Source: a virus
DNA length: 64,000 bases
Reading direction: 5' to 3' (one strand)
Virus record (IMG/VR): IMGVR_UViG_3300032084_002349
Location: 53,169-117,168 of that record
Below, piece by piece: positions 46,766 to 56,202 of the stretch; position 1 is the first letter of the stretch, and every line of letters begins with the position of its first letter. A program made the position numbers and the translations under genes. Under the pieces are notes generated by a model. The model saw only the letters and a list, made by a program, of their open reading frames with translations, was not told where the DNA came from and made no database searches.

Positions 46766-47680
46766 ATGAGTCATAGAGATAATGCTTTCCTGTTTCCTTA
46801 TAAAACCGAAGAATTTTTCGGATTAAGTCCTAGAGATCCTCAAATGGTGGGATGGGAAATAACAAAGTTAAATGTAGATAAGCAGTGGATTAAAAGTACT
46901 GGAGATGGAGTAACTGTTGCTGTAATAGATACAGGATGCGATATTAATCATCCAGATATAAAAGGTAATATTATAGGTCAATATAATTTTATCAATAATA
47001 CACAAGATGCTTTCGACGATAATGGTCATGGTTCGCATGTTTGCGGCACTATTGCTGCTGTAAATAATGGAATAGGTATGGTTGGGGTAGCGCCTAAAGC
47101 TAAAATATTAGCATTAAAAGCTTTAGATAAAAACGGTGGAGGTAGTTTGTCTAATGTAGCAAAGGCCATAAGATTTGCAGCTAAGGAAAAAGTAGATATA
47201 ATTACAATGTCATTAGGTTCCAGAGGGTCGTCAGGGGCTGTCAAAAAAGCAGTAGAATTAGCAAATAATGAAGGATGTCTAGTTTTCTGCGCAGCTGGAA
47301 ATTCAGGCCCTAAAGTTGATATACTATACCCAGCTAAGTATAATAATACAATAAGTATCGGCGCTATAGATAGAAATTTAAATAGAACTAACTTCACTTG
47401 TAGTGGTCCAAGTTTAGACTTTTTGGCTCCAGGACATGACATAATGAGTATACTACCTTACAATAGGTACGCCTTGATGAGTGGAACCAGTATGAGTAAC
47501 CCGTTTGCTTCAGGCGTCGCTGCTTTATACATATCCTATTATAGACAGAAATATAGTAAAAGCAAGTTGACTAGACAGGAAATGATAGATATATTAAAGA
47601 AAGATTCAACACCTCTTAAAGATTCTAGATTTAGAGATAAGAAATATCAAGGATTTGGTATAATACATCCAAATTTATGA
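46766..47680 (+). CDS. Subtilisin-like serine protease (S8)
   Basis: 304 aa from ATG 46766 (GAGGATATT upstream; 46751 also possible). Triad: D55 in VAVIDTGCD, H88 in DNGHGSHVCGT, S242 in LMSGTSMSNPFASG; oxyanion Asn in FCAAGNSGPK. No signal peptide or large prodomain, so it may be cytoplasmic and used to process phage proteins, as head proteases do. Context: between HNH and a possible structural protein. Confidence 0.93.
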   Translation: MSHRDNAFLFPYKTEEFFGLSPRDPQMVGWEITKLNVDKQWIKSTGDGVTVAVIDTGCDINHPDIKGNIIGQYNFINNTQDAFDDNGHGSHVCGTIAAVNNGIGMVGVAPKAKILALKALDKNGGGSLSNVAKAIRFAAKEKVDIITMSLGSRGSSGAVKKAVELANNEGCLVFCAAGNSGPKVDILYPAKYNNTISIGAIDRNLNRTNFTCSGPSLDFLAPGHDIMSILPYNRYALMSGTSMSNPFASGVAALYISYYRQKYSKSKLTRQEMIDILKKDSTPLKDSRFRDKKYQGFGIIHPNL

Positions 47681-47685
47681 TTATA

Positions 47686-47692
47686 GGTGTAT
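47686..47692 (+). promoter_or_regulatory. GGTGTAT motif, candidate late promoter
   Basis: Five nt after the subtilase stop and 50 nt before ATG 47736; extends as GGTGTATATAAAATATTG. Confidence 0.4.
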
Positions 47693-47735
47693 ATAAAATA
47701 TTGAATAGTAAACTTCACAAATATGGGAGATTAAA

Positions 47736-48059
47736 ATGGCATTTGACGCATCACCATCTGGCTGGTTCTCTGGTTTAACCGCATCTGCAACAGAATTAAC
47801 TATACCTTACTCAGCTCTTAATGATTTGAATCAAACGAAATCAGACCCTGATACTGGTGACGTAAGAGAAGTAATGTATAATTTATGCGAAGCATTTTCT
47901 GATAAATGGGCTAATACATCAGATGCAGACAGACCAGGAAAAACAACAATAACTACAAGTTCTTCTATATCTTCTTCGCTTGGAGTTGATACGATAACTA
48001 AAATTTATACAATTAGAGTTCAACTAGCAGTAGATGACGTATCAGTAAGTAGTGAGTAG
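47736..48059 (+). CDS. Possible phage structural protein, 107 aa
   Basis: TGGGAGATTAAA precedes ATG 47736. Composition is Ser/Thr/Asp-rich with ALNDLNQTKSDPDTGDVREVMYNLCEAF and a beta-rich C terminus (TTITTSSSISSSLGVDTIT). This 'L.DL..t.aDp.tGd.r.vly.l.e' pattern occurs in small virion-associated proteins of T4-like phages as I recall; a virion role is a guess. Expressed from a candidate late promoter. Confidence 0.45.
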   Translation: MAFDASPSGWFSGLTASATELTIPYSALNDLNQTKSDPDTGDVREVMYNLCEAFSDKWANTSDADRPGKTTITTSSSISSSLGVDTITKIYTIRVQLAVDDVSVSSE

Positions 48060-48119
48060 TAGATAGTATTAATATCCCCGGACCTGTATAAATATAACTA
48101 GGACATAAGGAAAGTCAAG

Positions 48120-48983
48120 ATGAAAATTTACACTATGGTATCTAACTCACATAGATTTTTATATGATGAGTTTTTTACCAATAGCTTAAATAGAGTTGAA
48201 CCAGAGATAGAATTGGTTGCTGTAGAACAAGATAACGCCGTCTGTACAAATGGGAGTTATTATGCAGATGGCTGGAAGGAATCTATGGAACAAAAAATAG
48301 ATATATATTTACAAGCAGTAAATACTAATGATCAATATTTCATTTGGTCAGACGTCGATATAGAGTTTTATTCTTCTTTTGTTCAGCAATGCGTAGATGA
48401 ATTAGGGGATTATGATATAGCATTTCAAGAAGGTGTTAATGAAGAATATTGTGCTGGATTCTTTATATGTAAAATAAACAATAATACTAAAAGATTTTTT
48501 GAATTAATTAAAAACAATTACTCTAAATATAGCTGTGATCAAAATGCTATTAATGATAATATTAAAGAAGTAAAAGGTAAATTTTTATCTCGTGATTTCT
48601 TTAATATATCATTTGAGCATAGACAATGGAATGGTGAAGATTTTCATATATTAAGACCTATTAAAATGTTTCATGCGAACTACACTGTAGGGCTTCAACA
48701 TAAAATAATGCTTTTATCTGCGGTAAGAACAAAAATTTCTGAACTTAGAAAAAAAACAACTTTACCAACTAAGAAAAGCAAAGCTAAAATCATTAGCGCT
48801 TACTATGGGATTCTGGCTGATGTTACGGAGAGTATAAAAACTATAAATATAACAAAAGTAAACCCAGAAGACCTTAAAGGAGACCCTGTTCCTGGGGCTC
48901 AAAAATTCTTGTATTGTATGGATAAAGACTACAAATTACTTCATAAAGCAGTAAAAGAAGGATCCAATATCTTGATAAAATGA
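48120..48983 (+). CDS. Nucleotide-sugar transferase-like protein (GT-A)
   Basis: 287 aa, AAGGAAAGTCAAG upstream. YFIWSDVDIEFYSSF is a D-V-D metal motif in a GT-A fold; EGVNEEYCAGFFICKINN and DQNAINDN belong to the family of nucleotide-diphospho-sugar transferases (GT77-type). C-terminal 90 residues are Lys-rich. Follows the structural-like gene by 60 nt. Sugar unknown. Confidence 0.65.
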   Translation: MKIYTMVSNSHRFLYDEFFTNSLNRVEPEIELVAVEQDNAVCTNGSYYADGWKESMEQKIDIYLQAVNTNDQYFIWSDVDIEFYSSFVQQCVDELGDYDIAFQEGVNEEYCAGFFICKINNNTKRFFELIKNNYSKYSCDQNAINDNIKEVKGKFLSRDFFNISFEHRQWNGEDFHILRPIKMFHANYTVGLQHKIMLLSAVRTKISELRKKTTLPTKKSKAKIISAYYGILADVTESIKTINITKVNPEDLKGDPVPGAQKFLYCMDKDYKLLHKAVKEGSNILIK

Positions 48984-49822
48984 TATCTTGCTCAATTTTT
49001 AATCATATAGATTATGGTAGATTTGGAAATCAATTATTTCAATATAGTTTATGCAAAGCCTTATCGGTCTTACACAACTGTGACTTTCACCTGAATCCAT
49101 CTAAACATTTTTTAAAATTTTTTAATACTAAAAATTTATCTTATAAAAAACTATATGAAAATAGTATCCATAAATATATAGAAAAAGATCCATTTGAATT
49201 CGATAAAGACATTTTAAAATATAGCAATATAGATTTATGTGGTTTTTTTCAAAATCTTAATTACTATAAAATATTTTTAAATGAAATCAGATTAGAGTTG
49301 CAACCCAATAATAAAATACTTAAAGAGTCTAATGAGTATATTAAAAAGTATAGCAAAAAATATAATTTAGAAAAAACATTATGTTTACATTTCAGAAGAA
49401 CAGACTATACATCCCTGCAATCCAAACATGGATTTTTAGATATATCCTATTATACTGGTATAATGAAGAGTTTAGATTATATTAATGTATTTATAATTAG
49501 CGACGATATAGAATTAGTTAAAAGAGAATTTCATCAATATAATATCAAACAAGATAATATAGTTTTTGTTGACAATCTTGACTCTTACCACGATTTCTAT
49601 ATTATGTACTTAAGCGGTATGAATATTATAGCCAATAGCACTTTCTCATGGTGGGCTTCCCTATTATCAGATAAAAACCAACATAAAGATGTTTATATAC
49701 CAGATCAATGGATATTTGATAAAAAAGCCGCTGGCACAGAATGTAGCCAAATCGAACTATACCCCTTTAATTGGAAGAGGGTTTCTCAGTCTAATAATAA
49801 ATGGAAAAGGTTATTTTCATGA
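48980..49822 (+). CDS. GT11 fucosyltransferase-like protein
   Basis: 280 aa. DYGRFGNQLFQYSLCKALS (GNQLFQY), LCLHFRRTDYTSL (H-x-R-R-x-D, GDP-binding) and IANSTFSWWASLL are the three GT11 signatures of alpha-1,2-fucosyltransferases. It would add fucose from GDP-fucose. The truncated epimerase at the window start could belong to a GDP-sugar pathway. ATGA-coupled to the next gene. Confidence 0.85.
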   Translation: MISCSIFNHIDYGRFGNQLFQYSLCKALSVLHNCDFHLNPSKHFLKFFNTKNLSYKKLYENSIHKYIEKDPFEFDKDILKYSNIDLCGFFQNLNYYKIFLNEIRLELQPNNKILKESNEYIKKYSKKYNLEKTLCLHFRRTDYTSLQSKHGFLDISYYTGIMKSLDYINVFIISDDIELVKREFHQYNIKQDNIVFVDNLDSYHDFYIMYLSGMNIIANSTFSWWASLLSDKNQHKDVYIPDQWIFDKKAAGTECSQIELYPFNWKRVSQSNNKWKRLFS

Positions 49823-51396
49823 ATCATAATATCAATAAATTAAACCAATTATATAATAATATTTTGGGCAGAGATGTCGATGAATCAGGTATTAAAACCT
49901 ATTTACGACTTATTGAAAACGGACAGGTCGATCAGATTGTTCGCTCTCTTCAAAATTCAGCAGAATATTTAAAAACCCAGAATCCGAATAAGCAAATTCA
50001 AGATAATGTTACTGAAAAATTTGACTCGATGAAAGGAGATAGGAAAACTTACATATCTAAATCAGCAAAGACTGATTTAATAGATAGATCTCCGTATAGT
50101 AAAATATTTGATATAGTATTAAATTCATTAAAAAACAGTGCAGGATCTGAGATTGATATACAAAATCTGAAACTATCACTCATTAACAGTATTGCGAATA
50201 ATAACAGAATAACAATGTTTCCTCATAAAGAATATTTATTCAATGGTGATAAATTTATAGATAGCTTAAAAACTTATAATAATTTTATATATTATATATC
50301 TTTTGTAACTCTTTGCCTGTTGGTTAAAGGGCTTACAGGAAAGACTGTAGCAACATGTGGTTCTCAAAATAAATTAAGAACACTAATTAAAACAAAGTGC
50401 AGTAAATTCTCAGACTTATTCAAAGAATTGAAAGATAGTATATTTAGTCAACTATCAATCAGAATCAACGGTCAATTACCAACTCCTGAAGAAATAGAAA
50501 AATTCACATCTTTTATTAGGAATCAAGACTCAGCATCTGTTATAGAATATATGCAGTCTAAATGTAAAAAAGACCTAGAACAAGAAAACAAACAAATAAC
50601 AGACCATCTAAGCTCCTTGCCACAAAAACCAAGAGTATTATTGCACATAGCATACTTAGAAAATCAAGAGCCATATTTGTTGCAAAAAATGTTGGATCAC
50701 GCTTATAGCTTAAAAGAACATAACCCACACTTAGATATACATTATTACTTTGAAAATGATAGGGTCGGCAAGGAATCTAAAGATTATACACCTTGGTCTA
50801 GGGTTAAAAGAATAAGAAATATTATGCTTTCTAGAACAAATCTAGATGATTACGATTACTTGTATGTAATAGATTCCGATATAGTGAGTTACCCTTATAA
50901 TTTTGTTTCAAGAGCTATTGGCTTAAATCCTGAAGGCATTACAGCCCCAGTGATGTTAATAGAAAATTCAAATGTTTTTTATGATTGGTGTGGCTATCAA
51001 CAAAAAGATAGAACTTCTATTAATTCAAAATATGCTAGAGACATTATGAAAAAAGGCTGTGCCTCTAGAAACTTTGATCTTAATCCCCCTTATGTCAAAA
51101 ACGATAATAGATTAGTAGAAATAGATTGTGTCGGCTGTACTTATGTTGTGCCAACATCAACATTCCAAAAAGGTTACGGTAAATTGCAAGATGAGCTTCT
51201 AAAAGTTTTTAGAATGGCTAAAGTTAATAATCATAAAATTTTTGATAATATTGTACAATATGAAGACCATCCTTCTTTTACGGATCATTATACGGTATGT
51301 GCAGCGTTGCGTAGCCAAGGTGGTAAAATTTTTATGGATAGAGGATCCGTGGCGTATCATGCAGATTTGCCTATATATGGAGAAAATTGGCATTAA
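49819..51396 (+). CDS. DUF4214 + GT62/Anp1-like glycosyltransferase
   Basis: 525 aa from ATG 49819 (ATGA). N-terminal LNQLYNNILGRDVDESGIKTYLRL is a DUF4214 module, often found in surface proteins. Residues 275-525 resemble GT62 mannosyltransferases: PWSRVKRIRNIML, DDYDYLYVIDSDIVSYP (D-S-D) and YVVPTSTFQKGYG...EDHPSFTDHYTVC. A fusion of an adhesin-type helix module with a fungal-like mannosyltransferase domain is unusual. Confidence 0.7.
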   Translation: MNHNINKLNQLYNNILGRDVDESGIKTYLRLIENGQVDQIVRSLQNSAEYLKTQNPNKQIQDNVTEKFDSMKGDRKTYISKSAKTDLIDRSPYSKIFDIVLNSLKNSAGSEIDIQNLKLSLINSIANNNRITMFPHKEYLFNGDKFIDSLKTYNNFIYYISFVTLCLLVKGLTGKTVATCGSQNKLRTLIKTKCSKFSDLFKELKDSIFSQLSIRINGQLPTPEEIEKFTSFIRNQDSASVIEYMQSKCKKDLEQENKQITDHLSSLPQKPRVLLHIAYLENQEPYLLQKMLDHAYSLKEHNPHLDIHYYFENDRVGKESKDYTPWSRVKRIRNIMLSRTNLDDYDYLYVIDSDIVSYPYNFVSRAIGLNPEGITAPVMLIENSNVFYDWCGYQQKDRTSINSKYARDIMKKGCASRNFDLNPPYVKNDNRLVEIDCVGCTYVVPTSTFQKGYGKLQDELLKVFRMAKVNNHKIFDNIVQYEDHPSFTDHYTVCAALRSQGGKIFMDRGSVAYHADLPIYGENWH

Positions 51397-51426
51397 ATAT
51401 TTACACAGTAGAAAGGTCTAGATACA

Positions 51427-51606
51427 ATGTCTAATAATTTTTCTAATGAAGAACCAAGGAAAACCAGGAATCATTGCAAAAATAATAAAGATAAAAAATT
51501 TATAGATGAGAAAGTAAAACACAAACAAAGTGTACAATTCAAAAAAGAAAAACGAGAGAAACCAAAAGAAGAAGATTGGGAATATTGGCAAGACTATTAT
51601 AAATAA
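51427..51606 (+). CDS. Small basic protein, 59 aa
   Basis: AAAGGTCTAGATAC precedes ATG 51427. Lys/Asn/Glu-rich throughout, ending EEDWEYWQDYYK. Predicted disordered. Sits between the GT62-like and the GT42-like genes; function unknown. Confidence 0.45.
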   Translation: MSNNFSNEEPRKTRNHCKNNKDKKFIDEKVKHKQSVQFKKEKREKPKEEDWEYWQDYYK

Positions 51607-51618
51607 CGGAGTAAGAGA

Positions 51619-52287
51619 ATGAACTACCCGTATTCTAAGCTAAACTGGAATACTTTTCGGCCATATAAAAATAAACATAAAAACGATATTGCTACCGTAT
51701 GCGGAACTGGCGAAACACTAACTCAATATAAAGTTATTGATAAAGCGTTACATATAGGTTGTAATAGTTGTGTGTACTATGATAAATTAAATTTTGATTA
51801 TTTATTTTTTCAAGATTGTGCTTGGGGTTCTAAAGAATTAAAAAATAAAATACAAAAGTACAATGCTAAATCTCAAAAATTTATAGGAACATTTATAGGA
51901 GATCATGGTTTTGGTTGTAGTCAAAAATTTGCTATAGAATCGGATGCTTTATGGTATGATACTCAAGGTCCTATGTGGGGTCATCCTAAAGGTAATTTTC
52001 AAAAAGATATAGACAAACATCATTTTGGTGATGCAGGAGTCTCTACTATATTTATATGTATGCAATTTGCTTTATTTGCTGGTTTTAAAGAAATCAATAT
52101 AGTTGGTTGCGATATATCTGGGTCTAAACATTTCCATAAACAAAACAGAAAAAGCAATTTAGAGTATTTAAAGAAAAGTTGGGCATTATTTAGATCTTTT
52201 GTAGATACAGAGTATCCTAATGTTCAAATTAATGTTATAAATCCTATTGGCTTAAAAGGCTTTTTTTATGACAAATACCAAGAGTAA
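51619..52287 (+). CDS. GT42/DUF115-like (sialyltransferase-type) protein
   Basis: 222 aa. DIATVCGTGETLTQYK near the start, YLFFQDCAWGSKEL, and FALFAGFKEINIVGCDISGSKHF form the CMP-binding G-T-G...VGCDxSG pattern of GT42 sialyltransferase-like and DUF115 proteins. It directly precedes the nonulosonate synthase (20-nt overlap), so transfer of a CMP-nonulosonic acid is a good guess. A DUF115 enzyme of another type is the alternative. Confidence 0.7.
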   Translation: MNYPYSKLNWNTFRPYKNKHKNDIATVCGTGETLTQYKVIDKALHIGCNSCVYYDKLNFDYLFFQDCAWGSKELKNKIQKYNAKSQKFIGTFIGDHGFGCSQKFAIESDALWYDTQGPMWGHPKGNFQKDIDKHHFGDAGVSTIFICMQFALFAGFKEINIVGCDISGSKHFHKQNRKSNLEYLKKSWALFRSFVDTEYPNVQINVINPIGLKGFFYDKYQE

Positions 52288-53104
52288 TACCAAGATTATA
52301 GCAGAAATAGGGATCAATCATAACGGATCTCCTGAGAATTGCAAAAAGCTTATAAATATAGCCAGCTCTTCTGGCTGTGATTATGTGAAAATTCAAAAAA
52401 GAACACCAAGTATTTGTGTTCCAGAAGATCAAAAAAACAAGATACGCAAAACACCTTGGGGAGACATGACTTATCTTGAGTATAAAGAAAAAATTGAATT
52501 TAATGAAGAGCAAATTAGAGAGCTGATAGACTATGCTGCAAATCAAAATATCAAAATGTTTGCTAGTGTTTGGGATATTGCTAGTTCAAATATGATGAGC
52601 AAATACACAGATATAGCAAAAATACCTTCTGCTCTTATTACAAATGAAAAACTTTGCAGTCATGCTAGAAAAAAATTTAACACACTAATAATATCTACTG
52701 GTATGAGCACAGAACAAGAAATAGAAGAATGTATTTATTCTTGTGGACCTGATATTGTAATGCATACAAATAGCACCTATCCCTGCCCGGTTAATGAAAT
52801 CAATCTGAACTATATTAAATGGCTACAAAAAAGATGGCCTACAAGACAGATAGGTTATAGTGGACATGAATATGGTTTGGTTACTACTTTTGCAGCTGTT
52901 GCTTTGGGTGCTGAGTGGATAGAAAGACATATAACACTAGATCATAGTATGTGGGGAAGCGACCATCTCTCTAGTCTAGAGCCTTCCGGTGTATTTAAAT
53001 TAGTAAAAGGTATTAGGGATGTAGAGTCTAGCATTAGCGCACCACCAGCTGCTAGAATTTTACTAGAAAAAGAAAAACTTAAAAAAGATACTTTAAGAAG
53101 ATAA
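52268..53104 (+). CDS. neuB: N-acetylneuraminate-type synthase NeuB, SAF domain absent
   Basis: 278 aa. TIM-barrel NeuB signatures: KIIAEIGINHNGSPENCKKL, CDYVKIQKRTPS, MFASVWD, STGMSTEQEIEEC, HTNSTYPCPVNEINL, QIGYSGHEYG and EWIERHITLDHSMWGSDH. It condenses PEP with a hexose such as ManNAc (or a bacillosamine-type sugar) to a nonulosonic acid. Typical NeuB proteins are about 340-350 aa with a C-terminal antifreeze-like SAF domain; this one ends before it. Active-site residues in the barrel remain. Confidence 0.92.
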   Translation: MTNTKSNTKIIAEIGINHNGSPENCKKLINIASSSGCDYVKIQKRTPSICVPEDQKNKIRKTPWGDMTYLEYKEKIEFNEEQIRELIDYAANQNIKMFASVWDIASSNMMSKYTDIAKIPSALITNEKLCSHARKKFNTLIISTGMSTEQEIEECIYSCGPDIVMHTNSTYPCPVNEINLNYIKWLQKRWPTRQIGYSGHEYGLVTTFAAVALGAEWIERHITLDHSMWGSDHLSSLEPSGVFKLVKGIRDVESSISAPPAARILLEKEKLKKDTLRR

Positions 53105-53128
53105 TATAATACAAGGATACGCACATAA

Positions 53129-53797
53129 ATGTCTAAACCCACATTGGATGTAATACTAAGGGGCTATTTATATAAAGAAAACTGGACCCCACTTTCAACA
53201 AGAAGAAAAAAGCATAGAAATTATACTATAGATTTTAATAAATGTATTGAAGATTATGAAAAACTAATACTATCCCTTAAACAGAAATACGAAGTAGCCA
53301 CCTATGTAACATCTTACGACAACACCCCGGATGATATTATCAATAATATTAAAACTAAGTTAAGTCCACGGGCTATTTATTTACACACAGAACAAAACTC
53401 AACACAGTTCACCACACTCACGAATGCATTATCTTTATTAATTAAAGATATAGATAGTATAAGTGACCATGGCTTAATATTAAGATCTGATTTATTAATC
53501 ACAAATAAATTTATAGAATTAATTAGATCTACAAAATATGATAGTAAATCCATGTACGTCATGTGTAAAGAAACTAATAATTTTGATAGAACTGTAGATA
53601 TGGTGCATATCATACCCAAAAGATTATATAAAAAATTTTTACATTACACATCACTTGAAGGAATGAAGACAGGACACTATCTACATATGTCCATGCCAAC
53701 AAAATATTTATTACCAGTAAATTTTAAAGGTCAATGTACAGCACAATGTAAGGATAGTAGAAATTGTTCTCAATATTTTTCTCATAGCGTATCATAA
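53129..53797 (+). CDS. Uncharacterised glycan-region protein, 222 aa
   Basis: ACAAGGATACGCAC precedes ATG 53129. Contains a helical middle and ISDHGLILRSDLLITN, which has a strand-Asp-strand layout like GT-A enzymes, and C-terminal cysteines (CTAQCKDSRNCSQ). No convincing family. Placed between neuB and HAD, so a glycan role is likely. Confidence 0.4.
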   Translation: MSKPTLDVILRGYLYKENWTPLSTRRKKHRNYTIDFNKCIEDYEKLILSLKQKYEVATYVTSYDNTPDDIINNIKTKLSPRAIYLHTEQNSTQFTTLTNALSLLIKDIDSISDHGLILRSDLLITNKFIELIRSTKYDSKSMYVMCKETNNFDRTVDMVHIIPKRLYKKFLHYTSLEGMKTGHYLHMSMPTKYLLPVNFKGQCTAQCKDSRNCSQYFSHSVS

Positions 53798-53798
53798 A

Positions 53799-54152
53799 AT
53801 GAATAAAACTATTTTTTGCGATATAGATGGAACTCTTTTAAAACATCATGGAGGATTACATCAAATTACACAAAATGAACCAGAATTGTTGCCTAATGTA
53901 ATTGATGTAATTAGTATATGGAAAGCAAAAGATTATAAGATTATTCTTACTACTGGTCGTCCAGAAAGCATGAGACAATTAACCATAGACCAATTAAATA
54001 ATTTTGGTATTTTTTATGATATGTTGATTATGGGTTTACCAAGAGGTGAAAGAATAGTGATTAATGATTCAAAGCCAAACGGAACCAAAACAGCTACAGC
54101 AATTAATGTAGAGAGAAACAAAGGTTTGACAGAAGAACATTTTTTAATATGA
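53799..54152 (+). CDS. HAD-superfamily hydrolase, 117 aa
   Basis: Starts 1 nt after the previous stop. Motif I IFCDIDGTLLKHH (nucleophile Asp), motif II ILTTGRPES, motif IV VINDSKPNGTKT. In the same gene block as phosphoheptose-isomerase-like and nucleotidylyltransferase genes, it could dephosphorylate a sugar bisphosphate. Shorter than GmhB, so assignment is tentative. Confidence 0.72.
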   Translation: MNKTIFCDIDGTLLKHHGGLHQITQNEPELLPNVIDVISIWKAKDYKIILTTGRPESMRQLTIDQLNNFGIFYDMLIMGLPRGERIVINDSKPNGTKTATAINVERNKGLTEEHFLI

Positions 54153-54162
54153 AAGGAATATA

Positions 54163-54633
54163 ATGTCAAAATATGATAATATTAAAGATAATTGGGTTAG
54201 AGAAGCTCTAGAGGAATACAAAGACAAGATTGACAGCCAAAAATCTCATCCATTAGATGTTAGTTCTTATAGAGTAGATAAACCTTGGGGCTATGAAATA
54301 TGGTTAGAGTTAAATGAATTTTATGCTTATAAAATTATTTTTATGAAAGCTGGGAATAGAAGTAGTTTACAATCACATGAAAAGAAAATAGAAACAAACT
54401 TTGTTATTGAAGGTGAAGCGGAAGTTATTTTACAAAAAGAAGATGGAACACTAGAGAGCAAGGTTTATAAAGCGGGTGAAGGTTGGTGTGTGCCTGTAAA
54501 TCGCAAGCATCGAGTGTGTGCGATCACAGATTATAAAGCACTAGAGTGTTCGACTGCTCATTTAAATGACTGTCTTAGATTTGAAGATGATAGTAATAGA
54601 GAAAGTGGAAAAATCAATACAGAACATGAGTAA
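54163..54633 (+). CDS. Cupin, mannose-6-phosphate isomerase type II-like, 156 aa
   Basis: AAGGAATATA precedes the ATG. VDKPWGYEIWLELNEFYAYKI, GNRSSLQSHEKKIETNFVIEGEAEV and GEGWCVPVNRKHRVCA are cupin strands with His/Glu metal ligands like the C-terminal domain of type II phosphomannose isomerases. It may isomerise or epimerise a sugar phosphate, or bind one. Eight nt before the nucleotidylyltransferase gene. Confidence 0.72.
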   Translation: MSKYDNIKDNWVREALEEYKDKIDSQKSHPLDVSSYRVDKPWGYEIWLELNEFYAYKIIFMKAGNRSSLQSHEKKIETNFVIEGEAEVILQKEDGTLESKVYKAGEGWCVPVNRKHRVCAITDYKALECSTAHLNDCLRFEDDSNRESGKINTEHE

Positions 54634-54642
54634 AGTATCAAT

Positions 54643-56202
54643 ATGAAAGTGTGTTTATTAGCTGCTGGTAAAGGAACCAGAAACTCAAGTATAAAAGGAT
54701 TGCATAAAGCTCTACTTCCTATACAAAATAAACCTGCTATATCATATATTATAGATAAAATTCCGACAACTACTGATATAGTTATAGCCGTTGGATACAA
54801 ATCTAAACAAATTAAAACATATATAAATAATATTTATAAAGATAGAAAAATTACATTTGTTGATATAGATAACTATGACGGTGATAACTCTGGACCTGGG
54901 TATAGTTTATTGTGTTGTGAAATTTTTTTACAAGAACCTTTTATTTTCACATCTATTGATACAATAATAGAAGAAGAGTATCCTTATCTGGAATGTACTT
55001 ATAATTGGATTGGTGCTTCAAAAGTAGAAGAATCAGAATCGCACAGATACTGCTTGATAGGTTGTGATAGTAATAATCACTTCAATGAATTATACTATGG
55101 AAAGGGGGAGTATGCTTATACAGGTATCGCTGGTATTTATGACTACGATCATTTTTGGCATAACCTTAAAAACCCGACCATCATAAATAATGAACACCAA
55201 GTTATTGATGGGTTTAAAGGGTTAAACTTACAAATATTAAAACACACATGGTACGATATAGGAAATACAGAATCTTATAATATAGTACGACAAAAATTTA
55301 ATAAAGAAGTTGTGGCAAATAAGAATAATGAAACATTACTAATAGACAATGGAATAGTTACTAAATTTTTTGATGATGCTGATAGGATTACACAAAGAAT
55401 TGCTAGATGCGATTTTATACCAAATACTAATATTAAATTAATAAATGAAAACATGTATTCATATGACTATATTCAAGGATATATGCTTTCAGATATATAT
55501 GATGAAAGAATATTTAAAAAGTTTTTACAATATTATTTAGATAATTTTTACAAATATAACTCAGAAAAAGATGAAATATTTATAAATAATTGTAAATTAA
55601 TGTATCAAGAAAAAACACTCAATCGTTTAGCACCCTTATTGGGTAGTGATTTAGATCAAATTACCTATATTAACGGACTAGAAGTTAAACCACTAAAACA
55701 ACTTTTAAATGATATAGATTGGAGAAGTATATACAGTAAAGCCATTCCTGTAAGATTTCATGGGGATTTACAACCAGAAAATATACTTTATAATATAAGA
55801 AATAAAGAATTCTCTATCATAGACTGGAGAGAATCATTTGGTTCCAGTATAGAATTTGGTGATGCTTACTATGATTTATCTAAGATATATCATGGGTTGT
55901 TAATTAATGGTACTACAATTATGCGAGGATATTATGGGTATTCTTTAGAAGAAAATAGAGCTGAAGTTAGTTTTATGATAAAAAATAATTTGTATAATTT
56001 AAAAAATATATTCAAAAAGTTTTGTAAAAATAATAAATTTTGTTGGCAAAATATTAAGCTTTTAGCTATTATACACTATATGAGTATATGTAATTTATAC
56101 AGAGATTTTGACAATAATAAATATGGTGATTTTTTATTTTTATATAGCAAATACTTACTAGCAAAATATAAGGAAGACAATGACTGCTACAGATCTAATT
56201 GA
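54643..56202 (+). CDS. Bifunctional nucleotidylyltransferase + APH-like kinase
   Basis: 519 aa. Residues 1-220 are a nucleotidylyltransferase: CLLAAGKGTR, then KALLPIQNKPAISYII and IAVGYKSKQ with the FTSIDT strand. Residues 260-519 are a kinase of the aminoglycoside phosphotransferase fold: PVRFHGDLQPENILYNI (H-x-D-x-x-x-x-N) and FSIIDWRESFG (D-x-x). Such fusions activate unusual sugars or phosphoryl/choline-type groups for surface glycans in Campylobacter-like clusters. Acts in the cytoplasm. Confidence 0.8.
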   Translation: MKVCLLAAGKGTRNSSIKGLHKALLPIQNKPAISYIIDKIPTTTDIVIAVGYKSKQIKTYINNIYKDRKITFVDIDNYDGDNSGPGYSLLCCEIFLQEPFIFTSIDTIIEEEYPYLECTYNWIGASKVEESESHRYCLIGCDSNNHFNELYYGKGEYAYTGIAGIYDYDHFWHNLKNPTIINNEHQVIDGFKGLNLQILKHTWYDIGNTESYNIVRQKFNKEVVANKNNETLLIDNGIVTKFFDDADRITQRIARCDFIPNTNIKLINENMYSYDYIQGYMLSDIYDERIFKKFLQYYLDNFYKYNSEKDEIFINNCKLMYQEKTLNRLAPLLGSDLDQITYINGLEVKPLKQLLNDIDWRSIYSKAIPVRFHGDLQPENILYNIRNKEFSIIDWRESFGSSIEFGDAYYDLSKIYHGLLINGTTIMRGYYGYSLEENRAEVSFMIKNNLYNLKNIFKKFCKNNKFCWQNIKLLAIIHYMSICNLYRDFDNNKYGDFLFLYSKYLLAKYKEDNDCYRSN

